Shown here in pieces: positions 1 to 11,400 of a stretch of DNA of 64,000 bases. Below the pieces are notes generated by a model. That model worked only from the letters and a program-made list of their open reading frames with translations. It ran no database searches and was not told the origin of the DNA. Numbering within the stretch: position 1 is the first letter of the stretch; each line of letters begins with the position of its first letter. This DNA comes from Hanleya hanleyi (lineage: Eukaryota > Mollusca > Polyplacophora > Lepidopleurida > Hanleyidae): the NCBI GenBank assembly GCA_036873755.1, contig JAVTVY010019477.1, positions 1-64,000 of the forward strand. Direction: 5' to 3'. A program made the position numbers and the translations under genes.

Positions 1-384
1 ATTGTGCGATAACCTAACGTATAAGCATATCTGGATGTGCTCTTGAAAGAGACACCGGACCTGTAACCCCTAATGGCATCCGTCAGTCTGAAGCTTGTAC
101 TAGTTTGAGTCTATTGAAGACAATAAATAGTGGGCTTGCAGTTCAACCAGGCTTTCACGTCCAGACCATTGAAAGATCTTATACACAAGCTGTCAGTGTC
201 GATTGTAACACACATATACCATATACATGTACAGGAGGTCTGCTTTCCTTTGTACCAGTTCCCTCCCAATTACAAGTTGATTGAGAGGGATTCATCAAGA
301 TTTTGCCACCAAATCTTGCATGTGTGGAACTTCAGCACGTCATTATTCTTAGACATTCTTAATCTCCAGCTACACAGTAAAAAA

Positions 385-1230
385 GAAAGACGCTTGACAC
401 GTTTATTCTAAAATACATGCGTTTTTTAAATAAGCGTATGCATACAAATAAAAAATGTTGATGTTTTAAATGAAAAACACCCACATCTAAAGGAAAACCT
501 CAACATATAACTGATAATCGCAAGTATTTTATTTCTTAAAACAAGAACGTTTTCACGAGGCGTTTTTGTCTGTTGATATGATCATAATGTGCACAACAAC
601 GTTTCAGTAAAACGTTAGCGTCTTGCATGACCATAACCCTCGTGACGTTTGACGCGTTTATATTTCAACCCGTGTGTTTTTACTGATGCGTCGTTAGTAG
701 GTAACATTTTGTATAAAAACGCGCGCGTTTTCCCTCGACACCTTCGGTAAGACATGTTTTAAAATTGGAGAAGAAAGTAGTCGCTTAAAACACTGCCGTA
801 AATGTATACCCTAGTGGACAACACCCGTCAATCACGTGACATGAAAATCGTCTACAACAAAAACACATGTGTCATCTTCAGATGTTTAAATTTCACGGCC
901 AGCGTTAATTCCGATGTCGTTTGTCGGTAACGTATACCACAAAAACCTTAGTGTTTTACAATGACATTAAGTTAAAACTATAACGATACCCTGAAAGATT
1001 TAAAACTGAACAGACCAATGATAATAGACCTACTACGATGGTTTGTTAATCACGTGATCTATCAGAAGTTTCATAAAACGGACGCGTTTATTCAGGCGTG
1101 CAATTAAGTACAAATAAAGGTCAATGATTGGCGCCGTACGCGTTTATTGAATGTTAATGTTTTAGGTGTATAATCGCGTGCATTTATTAAATAGTAAGGT
1201 AATACATTCAGCACAATACAGCGTTAAACG
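385..1230. repeat. Left subterminal degenerate repeats of the transposon
   Basis: The stretch holds many loosely spaced copies of motifs such as CGTTTATT, AAACGT, GCGTTTTTAAATAAG and GTTTTAAATGAAAAACAC in both orientations, with no gene. The same vocabulary recurs at 4,600-5,216, so the two regions are degenerate long subterminal inverted repeats. Confidence 0.6.
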
Positions 1231-1755
1231 GATGCGTTTATCACGGCATGGTGTTAGGTATGACGTAGGCTCATTTCTATTCCACGGGGTCCAGGCGCAT
1301 ATCGTCTGCTGGACTTTTTCGTCGCTGTCGGCATTTGGTGGAGAGAGAGTGGCACCGCTATTCAAGAATTCTGGTAAGATCATCTTCTGAACTGGCCTAT
1401 TTCATTAGTAACTTCCATCTGATACATTTTCACAGATTCAGAACGCTAATTACATTCATTTTCATAGAGGTAATCCGAAATGTAATGTTCGATTTTGTTT
1501 CGTTGACGGTAGCAACAACAACGTAACTTAAACAACAACAACACCGGTAACAATATAGGCCTAACGTTTAATGCATACATGGCTGAGCAGTTCAAAATTA
1601 TCTATGCTATACATTGTAGATGAATCTATCAATCCAAACGGTCTGTCAGTCTCGTTTGTCACAAGTTTTCATCTTGTCACTATTTATTTGCCTTTTGTTT
1701 TGGCCTTCGAAATCGACAGATTTTCAAGACGCTAATTAATGTCGGAGTCGGTAGT

Positions 1756-3375
1756 ATGGCAGCCACGAATCACTTCCGTTGTTCCCTGTGCTTTTGTTGT
1801 TTGAAGGATGGAGCCAGTGATGCCACCATACTAGATTTTCTGGAGAAATCCACAGCCTTTGACAAAGGGAAGGGAAAGAAGACACAACCAATACTTACCA
1901 TCAAGAAGGTAAAGCATTTTTTTTTATCTCATTCACCTTATTAAACATCTAATAATATCTTCTGACAACTGCATTTCCTGTCGCTCAGAGGCTATACCAG
2001 CATGGTTTTTATAGCACAAATTTTCATTTTGAAGATAAGCCCGTATTTCGTACACAATGTGCAAATGATCCTTTGAGAATTATCTCTTGTAGGCAGGAAA
2101 TGGGATCATCTGTCGCGGAGTTTAGTCTATCAATAGGAATAAACGAGTTCCATCTTAAATCAAAAATTGACCCAAATCGAGATCTTAAATTCTCTCGAAT
2201 TAAACCGTACAGTGATTTTACTGGTTATTCAAATGACAGGACAAAAATGCCAGAAAGTAGACTTGAGTGTTGTAAAATAAGAGAACTCTTTCGAATCTAG
2301 AAAGGAATTTTATCAATATTTAGTGAAAAGTGACATGGAAGTTATATATTTTATATATTCAGCAGGGTTTGTAGTTCCCACCGGTCCGCTAGTCCGAGAC
2401 TAGAAAATTTTGGGCGAACCAGTGAACATTCCGATTCACCTGTGGACCAGTAGAATATTTTCATTACATTTATAAACCAGATTAGCTGACCAGTAAACTG
2501 TAGAGATAGACTAGATGATCAAATTTACTGGTCTGCAAGACAAGTGAAAAAATTTCCGAATTTCGTACCCTGGTCAGAATCATTGAATCTTCCCGTTAAT
2601 TTCATCTCACTCATCTCACTTGATGTCAGTTTCACGGAGCAGTCTGTATTCTTCATGAACACTTTAACAGGAACATTTTTTATGATTCATTTACAATTAA
2701 GATGACAAATTGGTCACTTCGAATATCAGGTCACTTGATCTTGTTCTCTGTTTTTGCCTTAAGGAGAAAGTGGACAACGGAATAACCATTTTGAACAAAT
2801 TAATATTTTGTTTATTCTTCTCATTGGTTTGTATTAAAGCCGTCAAGCTTTATACACCTTTCATGACCTTCTTGGACAGAGGCAGAATATTTCCCAGAGT
2901 TATATAAATGTGATGTTGTATACATTTGATCCCAGGAAAATGAAATTGATTTGTGATAATATAAATATGTCATAATTATACAGCTGTCTTTGGATTAATT
3001 TGTTCTTTTTCCTTCACATTGTTTCAGGGGGTTGCTGAGGTGGACATTGTAAATGCAGTAGGTGGAAAACAACTCGACCCACCCCGTTTAGTCATGTTTA
3101 TGACCAATGAAGTGAAAGTGCAGGAAATTGTAATAACAGCAGATAAAGGGATCATATATTGCGAAACTGATAACGTGAAAGAGGCAGTCCTTCACTGTGT
3201 GCTAGTGTATTACGCAATGGATCTCAGCTATCCTCGTATCTATTCGCAGCTCCTGGCACTATGCCAGGAACTTGATCTTGGTGATCCCTACACAGACCAG
3301 AAGTCTGCCAAGTACCTGAAATATTGGAAAGAAATTGAAAATGCCATGCAAAGATTAAATGTACAGGTCTCATAG
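1756..3375 (+). CDS. Two-exon gene carried by the transposon, unknown function (~166 aa)
   Basis: Exon 1 runs from ATG at 1756 to 1908 and ends at a good donor (AAG|GTAAAG). Exon 2 starts at 3028 after a pyrimidine-rich acceptor (CTTCACATTGTTTCAG|GGG) and ends at the stop at 3375. Both exons are in phase 0 and join to about 166 residues. Exon 1 has a cysteine cluster (CSLCFCCLKDG, residues ~9-19) and a Lys-rich stretch; exon 2 is a globular-looking domain (VMFMTNEVKVQEIV ... VYYAMDLSYPRIYSQLLALC). The 'hydrophobic strand, YY..DLSYPRIYSQLL, helix' pattern reminds me of uncharacterised proteins found near repeats in marine invertebrates, but I cannot name a family. It lies wholly inside the transposon, so it is either cargo or the element's own protein. 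Confidence 0.6.
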
Positions 3376-4020
3376 TGTTGTGTGTGAACATTATGTCTGC
3401 ATTGATAACAAATGCTAGAAACTCAAAGTTGATGGATACATAATTAAGCAGTTATTTCATTTATGAATTCATTTGATTTATGAATTAAGTCGTTTGATAC
3501 AATATTATGTTGATTTGCATTGGAAATCTGACTCATCTTAGAATACAGTCTGTACCTGAAATATTGAAAAGAAATTGAAAATTTCCTGCAAGTATCAAAT
3601 GTACAGGTCTCCTAGTGTTTAATACCTTGTACTAGTAATGCTAGAAAAGTCAAAGTTGATGGACATTTCATTAGGCAGGTATTTGAATCATGAATTCATT
3701 TGATTTATTAATCTATTCATTTCAGGCATTTGATACAACATTTTGAGGTGAAAATCTGGCTCTTCTTAGAATATAGTCTGTACCTGAAATATTGGAAAGA
3801 AATTAAATATGTCATGCAACTTAAGTATCAAATGTACATATGTCATGGTGTTGTGTGTGAACATTATGTTGCATTGATAACAATGTTGAGCTAGTAATGC
3901 TGGGAAAGTCAAAGTTGATCAATATTGCATTAAAGAGTTATTTGATTCATGAATTCATTTGATTTATGAATTTATTAAGTAGTATGATGCAATAATTTAC
4001 TGTGATATGCATTGGAAAGC
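3308..4020. repeat. Three degenerate copies of the gene's 3' end
   Basis: The last codons of the gene plus its 3' UTR (GTACCTGAAATATTGGAAAGAAATT ... ATGTACAGGTCTC ... TTCATTTGATTTATGAATT) are repeated at about 3,308, 3,548 and 3,778, a period of ~228-240 bp. The second and third copies are decayed and lie downstream of the stop codon. Confidence 0.8.
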
Positions 4021-4059
4021 TGGGGCCAATTTCACGAAGATCATACAACAATTTTTTTA

Positions 4060-4080
4060 TAGTAAATTTTATTATTATTA

Positions 4081-4110
<30 letters not shown>
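4060..4110. repeat. (ATT)n microsatellite
   Basis: A run of ATT trinucleotides (TTATTATTATCATTATTATT...) with a single interruption. The open frame across it on the minus strand encodes only poly-Asn and is not a gene. Confidence 0.9.
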
Positions 4111-4111
<1 letters not shown>

Positions 4112-4438
4112 AATGAGCGTATCGTAAACTTACGATACAAATTGGTGTACGACCTTTCATGAAAGTGGCCCCTGGAGTGGCTCTTCTTAGAATACTGTCT
4201 GTTTGGCGAAACCGAAGCCTTTGTCGCCTTGACATGAGAAAGATGTCCAAGCAGAGCCAGTCTATAGGTAACAGGACTTGGCTAACTCAATTTGAGGGAA
4301 AAGTCACTCAATTGAGATTTCACTGAAGTCAGAATGAAACAATAGAGTTCTCTTAACCTTGTATGAAACTGTTAACTGGACGTTTTTTAGATTGTCAAAT
4401 TATATAGCATTTATGTTTGAAACACAAAGTATTAGCTT

Positions 4439-4582
4439 CATGTACTACGTCTGATTTTGTCGGTATTCTGATTATGTTGTTGGTATTCTGATTCTGTTGA
4501 CCTGCAAGTATGTCTATCATAAGTTCCCATCAATATTTTTTTACAAATGTGTTGTACCAAACAAAATCAGACGTAGTACATG
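4439..4582. repeat. Perfect 22 bp inverted repeat with 100 nt loop
   Basis: CATGTACTACGTCTGATTTT(GT) at 4439-4460 is the exact reverse complement of 4561-4582. The pairing continues imperfectly outward (CACAAAGTATTAGCTT against GCAAATCTTTGTTTC), suggesting a small foldback element nested in the transposon. Confidence 0.85.
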
Positions 4583-4599
4583 ATGCAAATCTTTGTTTC

Positions 4600-5216
4600 A
4601 GTCGTAAATAGTATAAAATTTTGATGCTGTTGCACGTTTTTGACAAAGTCGGCAACAGTTTTGAATTAAAACACTGACATTAAACATATAAATACCTATG
4701 TTTTCCTACCTAAAACAGTAGCGACTTGCAAATAAACGCCAACATAAAATTAATAAACCTGTACGTTTTTAACATAAACGGTAGCATCAAAAGAATAAAC
4801 ACTGGTGTTTTCATACCAAATCGTAAGCAATCGTAAGCTGTTGACATGTGCAGTTTACCATAAAACAGTAGCGTTTTGTTTCATAAACATGCGACATGTT
4901 TATTAAAAAACGGATGACGTGTCTAATAAGTGTGTCTGGAGATAATCGCGTTGTGCGTTTTTGTTAATCACGGTGATGTTTTAAATAAAAACACTAGTGC
5001 AAAACTTATCAACGCAAGTGTTTTCCAGCTGTGTCGATTCTCGAAAGAAATTATAAACACAGGCGTTTTAGTGGAAACGGTTGGTGTTTGTCATATAAGT
5101 GTTTCCGTTTTCAAAAAACGTAACTGTTTTACAGTAAAACGCCTTGACATGTTTATTAAGTGTGTCTGGCAAGTGTTTTTGAAGCGTCGAAATTAAAACG
5201 TCTTGTATTTACTGTG
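4600..5216. repeat. Right subterminal degenerate repeats of the transposon
   Basis: This mirrors the left subterminal zone: recurring AAACACTGRCRTT, AAACGGTAGC, CATAAACG, TTTATTAAG and CGTTTT motifs at irregular ~25-35 bp spacing. The reading frame at 4930-5196 is a by-product of the repeats. Confidence 0.6.
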
Positions 5217-6339
5217 TACGGGGAATAATGTTCATGACTGCCATTTTGAGCCAGCAGCAGTGGGTTCACAGAGGCCTTAATTTGGAGGGCCCGACAATCT
5301 TTTAAGAGATATTGTGTTAACAAGCAGGATATACGGACAGATGGACACACGATGCAGACAATAACCTTTGGCCAAAATGGCAGAGGGGCAAAAATGAATA
5401 GGCTTCTTCGCCATCACAATCCACATCTCTGAACTGTACTCGCGGCATAAACGTAACAAATTTCAACGAATTACAGATCTTTGACCAGTGACCTCGACCT
5501 TTTGACCTAAAAATGTAAAGGGTTTCGCTTTGTCCTGGGAGCGAGGTATACTCATTAGTACCAATCCATACCTTGGAACTGGAGATATATCACACACAAC
5601 AAATGTTAACGGACGCATAGATGGACCTACACCATATTGTATTATTATACGACCTCGTCTTCGACAGATGTATTATAAAAAAATTCAGCATACATTCCAC
5701 ATTTTTCTGAGATACGAGGGGCCACAGATAAAGTCATCTCGCCAGGCACCATTATGACAAACTTTGGAGGTCACAAACTGGGTCAGATTTTTTCCTTTTA
5801 AAATTTGGAAAGGTGGTTTTGATATTTTTGTGAGTCCACTACTATAGAAACATTATAAAATACATCACAAACCATTCCTGGTCCAGTCACATATAATGAT
5901 CAATCATGTTTGCTGCAAGTCAGGCTCTGGATTATAGTCGGAGAACCTCAAAAATGCAATGGTGGTTAAATGTGACCATCAGAAATGTCTCCAACCAGTC
6001 ATGTAAGATGAAATGATGTGAATTTACAACAGTGGGAAATGGTCGGCCATTGTTCTACTTGCTAACATGCCATGCCATAATAATAAATACACCTGCATTA
6101 AATTCTGCTACGGATTGTGTTGAACATTTGGAGAGGGTTTAAATGAAAAAACAGTCTTCCGCAACACTTCTTGAAAAGTCATTGCCCGAGAACAGTTTTA
6201 CTTTGCGTGGTCTCTGATATGATGGATGCCTTTTAAATTTCTCGCATGCAGACACACCCACCTGCGAGTCTCTCAAAATCGACTTACATGTAGATTGAAT
6301 GCAACTAAGTGTGTTGGAGGTTTAGGAGGTCACAAACTC

Positions 6340-6777
6340 AGGCCCCAAGTGGCTCAGAGAAAATAAAGGAAATTTGCCAAAATATAAGAATTTTCTAAAC
6401 AAAATATAGGGAAATATAGGAAAAAAAGTTGTCTAAGACTGGTCACTACTACATTGTATGTGTCCAAATAGTTTTCTGATGTTTAATTACATAATTTCCA
6501 CCGAATGCGGTCATAGTGGTGGCGATTGAGACGCATTCTGCTGCATGGCTCAACAAAGAGATTGAAATGTTTTTATATTTGCCGAGCGAAACGAGGTAAC
6601 TTGAAAAAAAATCCTGAAATGTATTTCCTCATGGCAATTTGGCGCATTTCAGACAATTTGTTCTAGTTTTCATGATAAAGTCAAAAAATATATATACAGG
6701 TTTTGAGTTCAATATAGGAAAATATAGGAATGACTAAAAAATATATAGGAAAATATAGGAGGCACTTGAAGGCCTGC
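6340..6777. repeat. ~440 bp 'AAATATAGG' interspersed element in copy 1
   Basis: AT-rich element with repeated AAATATAGGAAA motifs and a conserved inner sentence (TTTCCACCGAATGCGGTCATAGTGGTGG), ending GGAGGCACTTGAAGGCCTGC. It recurs in copies 2 (~13,217-13,635) and 3 (~20,010-20,430) and, diverged, in the RRM gene intron at 26,031-26,468, so it is an independent repeat family. Confidence 0.7.
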
Positions 6778-7239
6778 AAACTCCGACAATGGGAAAATGA
6801 ACCAGAATTGTCCATCTTCCCCCTCTACTGCAATTCAAGGCGGACATAAATCCTACGTGCCTTAGCCGTGTTACATGCTCGGCAACCGATCCACAGGATC
6901 TGTATTGCACGGATTAAAACTGGCATTTACACCACACCCTCTTAAATAGTCCATGACTGTGTTCAACCACTAAAGCATGGTAGACCGTGGACTCTTGACC
7001 CCAGGATAACAAGTGGAGTAGCTAGCAGGTCCCCTGCCAAAAAGCTTGTCTGGAAATTGGCTTCTCACACACACAGGATATAATCACCATATATATTTTG
7101 TGTGATGGTAAATTGTTGTTAGGACTGTGATGTTGATGTGAAGGAGATACAATTGTGAAGGACAATGTTGCAAATTGTCTATGGAAGTAAAGGGGACAGG
7201 GTGATCGAGAAAGATCATTCGTTGGCATGAGTGACTTTC

Positions 7240-8170
7240 TTCCGAGATCCCAGCCATCCGCTAAGTTTGAAGTTAATCGGTTGAATTGTTCTTGAGATAT
7301 CGCGTTCACAAGATGGTTGGGATGGAAGGACAGTATGAGGGACGGAAGGACGTTATGAAGGATGGAAGGACGGATGGGTAGCTAGTGATGTAAAGTCACC
7401 CTCCATATTTGAAGTTGATCAGCTGAATTGTTCGAGATATCACGTTCACAACATAGTTGGGATGGGTGGGATCCAAGATGGCCGCCTGTCGGCCATCTTG
7501 GATAACGATGTCAAGTCACTCCAAGTTTGAAGTTGATGAGTTGAATTGTCAGTTCTTGAGATATCGCGTTCACAACATGGTTGGGACGGACGGAAAATGT
7601 CACCATTGTGAAGCCATCCCAAGTTTAAAGTAGCTCGGTTGAATTGTTCTCGAGATATCTCGTTAACAATATAGTCGACGGCGGCCATCTTGGTTAACGC
7701 AGTTTGGTGAAAAACACTTAGTCATCTTCTTATTGATGTGAAGTCACTCCCCAGATTTGAAGTCGATCAGTTGAATTGTTCTCGAGATATCATGTTCATA
7801 ACATTTTGGAGATATGGATGGAATCTAAGATGGCTGACGGCGGCCATCTTGGTCAACACAGTTTGGTGAAAATCAATTTCAGTCATCTTCTCATTGATGT
7901 CAAGTCACCCCCCAAGTTTGAAGTCAATCGGTTGAACTGTTAGAGATATCGCGTTCACAACATTTTGGGGATGGTTGGAGTCTAAGATGGCCGACCGCGG
8001 CCATCTTGGATAATGCAGTTCGGGTTAAAACAATCCCAGTCATCTTCTCACTGATGTCGAGTCACCCCCCAAGTTTGAAGTTGATGAGTTGAATTGTTCT
8101 TGAGATATCGCGTTCACAACATGGTTGGGATAGACGGACAGAAGGACGGGTAGCATTTCCAAGTCCCCCT
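7240..8170. repeat. ~155-165 bp tandem subrepeats with GGCCATCTTGG palindromes (copy 1)
   Basis: Each subunit has the order: (C/T)AAGATGGC..GGCCATCTTGG, (A)ACGCAGTTTGGTGAAAA, AGTCATCTTCTyATTGATGT, AAGTCACyCCCAAGTTTGAAGT, GAATTGTTCTTGAGATATCGCGTTCACAAC. There are about six degenerate subunits. The same array is at 14,101-15,010 and 20,895-21,650 in the other copies. A perfect 12 bp stem with 5 nt loop sits at 7,473-7,501. Confidence 0.8.
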
Positions 8171-9428
8171 CCCACTTACGTGGCGGGGGACAATAATCAA
8201 CCACACAGTGGAACATGCAGTGGGCATCATGGTATAACACTAGGCACGGCGGAAGCAATTGGTGATTGGGGGGGCCACTATCACAGCACAAATAGGGGAG
8301 GGTCCAGGGGCCGCCCAGGCCCCGGAAGCTCCAGGGGTCTTAGACGGCCGGAGACGCGTTCTAGCGTATTTCCGAGTAATAAAACAAGAAATCTTCATAT
8401 GTGTAATCTTTGTATATTTTGCCTGTATTGTTGTTTCTCATTTTTTTAAATATTCCCCGTCAAGAAAATGAGAATGTTCGGAAGTAGAAATAAATTAAAT
8501 GTTAAATATATATCATTTCAATCAAAAGATTCATCAAGCTTTAATCATGTCAACAACACAGATTGTTGGCGAGTCGAACACAGGTCAACTTATGAGTGTG
8601 AATGAGCCATCCTCCATGATAAAGTTCTGTATACCGGTACTCCTATCTCCATACCAGGCCTTGTAGGCCGATTAGGGCTGTACAGTTATTACTGGAACTG
8701 TCCGTTTAAAGTATCAACCAATGAATGGAGGGTGTTTTGGGGCAATACGCTACCTGCGTGGAAGCTCCGTTTAATCAGATTAAAGCTCAGTTTAAGGAAG
8801 CTTCTTGAAATTGGGGCATGCTAGGAACTGAGAGGCATGCTGCGCCGAGTTGGAACTCCTGGAAACTCCATGGCATACTTTTTGGACCTAGGGAGACAAA
8901 GGATGGCTATACCATAACAAGAGGGGAATGGCCATTCCAATTGGAACTCTAATCCATCCAGATCAGAACACCACACTGGTCATGGTGTATCCGATTTGCC
9001 CAACCAGCATATGCCATTCCTATCAAGGAACTCCTGTTCTTATTTCAAGAAGCTCCCTAAGTAGAGAAGAAGCTGAAGGACAAACTCTTTGAAGTCCGAG
9101 AGGAAACAACATGAGGGCGTGTCTTAAATATAAAAAAAAATAGCCTATAAACATCTGACTTCAAAGCAACCAGATGGAGACATTGATTGGCACTTAATTC
9201 GTTCAAATATGGGCATGTTCAGAGAGATCATAAGCTCACAAATATTTCCTGTTGAAGTGGCTGATACTCGTTGTAGTGTAAGCTATCCGTCATGGCTTGA
9301 ATTTGACAGACGAACCATGACTTAATTCGGATTATGGAATGAACAAGGGTGCCCCTCAGGCATTCAATACAGATATAGGTTTTTCGCTTTATCGTTTTTT
9401 TTATCTGTTTCTGCCTGTTTTCTCTTGT

Positions 9429-9520
9429 TTCTTTTTTTCTTGTTTTTTTTTTTTTTTTTTTTTTGCTGAAAATATTGGGGGGGGCCATGGCCCCACCGGC
9501 CCCCCCTGTTCCGCCGTGCC
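9429..9520. repeat. Poly-T tract followed by G/C-rich hairpin
   Basis: A T-rich run is followed by GGGGGGGGCCATGGCCCC and CCGGCCCCCC, which can fold on itself. The tract length differs between copies 1 and 2 (compare 16,261-16,324), as expected of slippage. It may be the end of an old retroelement. Confidence 0.6.
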
Positions 9521-9545
9521 TGAACACGCACAGCAGAACTGAGAG

Positions 9546-9931
9546 GTAACGCGAGTGACGAGACATTGAAGTTATTCGAGCAAGCTGTTACACATTGGAA
9601 CAACTTAGTGGATTCCTAATTGTTATTTCAAGAGGTCTACAGGGTAATAACAGATCCACTAAATTGTCATCTGTGTGTAAAGGCTTGAGCTTACTTCAAG
9701 AATGAAGTTATGGCTAAAATTTCCATGTCCTTTTTGCTGTAACGCGAGTGACGAGTACGCAAATTAAAATTAAATAAAAGTTTTAAATGCAATTACAGCA
9801 CTTTAAATTTGTATGAATACTTTGGGGCCCAAGTTGTCTTTATGCATTATGTGTGCATGTATACTTTCTTTGTTGGAGGCAGGTGGGGTATAATATAACC
9901 AAAATGGTGCAAAAATGTAACGCGAGTGACG
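9546..9931. repeat. Three exact copies of GTAACGCGAGTGACG (copy 1)
   Basis: The 15-mer is at 9546-9560, 9739-9753 and 9917-9931 in otherwise unlike flanks. It is repeated in copy 2 at 16,363, 16,556 and 16,734. Confidence 0.85.
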
Positions 9932-11400
9932 TGGAATTGACCATTTCAGAAAAGAAACTATTAGAATCAAACACTCCAATTATGTTCAGAAAAGAAACTA
10001 TTAGAATTAAACACTCCAAATTATGCATGGACATACCTGGCATATGCTTAAATACCATATAATATGCACCTGGCATATGCTTAAATACCATATAATATGC
10101 ACAAGTGATTGAAATATGATTCTATATTTTATGCAATATCACGACTTCATACGTTATTGTGCGATAACCTAACGTATAAGCATATCTGGATGTGCTCTTG
10201 AAAGAGACACCGGACCTGTAACCCCTAATGGCATCCGTCAGTCTGAAGCTTGTACTAGTTTGAGTCTATTGAAGACAATAAATAGTGGGCTTGCAGTTCA
10301 ACCAGGCTTTCACGTCCAGACCATTGAAAGATCTTATACACAAGCTGTCAGTGTCGATTGTAACACACATATACCATATACATGTACAGGAGGTCTGCTT
10401 TCCTTTGTACCAGTTCCCTCCCAATTACAAGTTGATTGAGAGGGATTCATCAAGATTTTGCCACCAAATCTTGCATGTGTGGAACTTCAGCACGTCATTA
10501 TTCTTAGACATTCTTAATCTCCAGCTACGGGGAATAATGTTCATGACTGCCATTTTGAGCCAGCAGCAGTGGGTTCACAGAGGCCTTAATTTGGAGGGCC
10601 CGACAATCTTTTAAGAGATATTGTGTTAATAAGCAGGATATACGGACAGATGGACACACGATGCAGACAATAACCTTTGGCCAAAATCGGAAGAGGGGCA
10701 AAAATGAATAGGCTTCTTCGCCATCACAATCCACATCTCTGAACTGTACTCGCGGCATAAACGTAACAAATTTCAACGAATTACAGATCTTTGACCAGTG
10801 ACCTCGACCGTTTGACCTAAAAATGTAAAGGGTTTCGCTTTGTCCTGGGAGTGAGGTATACTCATTAGTACCAATCCATACCTTGGAACTGGAGATATAT
10901 CACACACAACAAATGTTAACGGACGGATAGATGGACCTACACCATATTGTATTATTATACGACCTCGTCTTCGACAGGTGTATAAAAAAATTCAGCATAC
11001 ATTCCACATTTTTCTGAGATACGAGGGCCACAGATAAAGTCATCTCGCCAGGCACCATTATGACAAACTTTGGAGGTCACAAACTGGGCCAGATTTTTTC
11101 CTATTAAAATCTGGGTCAGATTTTTTCCTTTTAAAATTTGGAAAGGTGGTTTTGATATTTTTGTGAGTCCACTACTATAGAAACATTATAAAATACATCA
11201 CAAATCATTCCTGGTCCAGTCACATATAATGATCAATCATGTTTGCTGCAAGTCAGGCTCTGGATTATAGTCGGAGAACCTCAAAAATGCAATGGTGGTT
11301 AAATATGACCATCAGAAATGTCTCCAACCAGTCATGTAAGATGAAATGATGTGAATTTACAACAGTGGGAAATGGTCGGCCATTGTTCTACTTGCTAACA

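Larger units (their letters stand above)
373..5216. mobile_element. 4.84 kb DNA transposon with TA target duplication
   Basis: Copies 2 and 3 of the array read CCAGC-TA-CGGGG without interruption. Copy 1 reads CCAGC-TA-CACAGTAAAA ... TTTACTGTG-TA-CGGGG. The inserted segment is 4,844 bp with inverted ends (left CACAGTAAAAAAGAAAGACG; reverse complement of the right CACAGTAAATACAAGACG) flanked by TA on both sides. Long AT-rich subterminal regions consist of degenerate repeats of AAACG/GTTTTA/TTTAAACG type. TA duplication fits Tc1/mariner, but other superfamilies with 2 bp targets are possible. No transposase is seen, so it may be non-autonomous. It contains the two-exon gene at 1756-3375. Confidence 0.88.
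1..10155. repeat. Copy 1 of a ~6.8 kb tandem unit
   Basis: The opening sequence (ATTGTGCGATAACCTAACG) recurs at 10,156 and 16,973, and the following kilobases match nearly base for base, so the first 21.7 kb is a tandem array. Copy 1 differs from the others in three ways: it holds the 4.84 kb transposon at 373-5216, it lacks the ~1.54 kb segment present at 11,401-12,939 in copy 2 (junction near 6,075), and it lacks the 31 bp duplication seen near 11,100. The unit start used here is only the window edge; a diverged relative at 39.2-39.9 kb reads through this point, so the true unit boundary is elsewhere. I see no protein-coding gene of the unit itself. Confidence 0.9.

Noticed and set aside
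130..411. 93-codon frame (109 codons in copies 2 and 3)
   Set aside because: Starts with a non-ATG codon, lies in a repeat without relatives, and its end is changed by the transposon insertion; no sign of coding.
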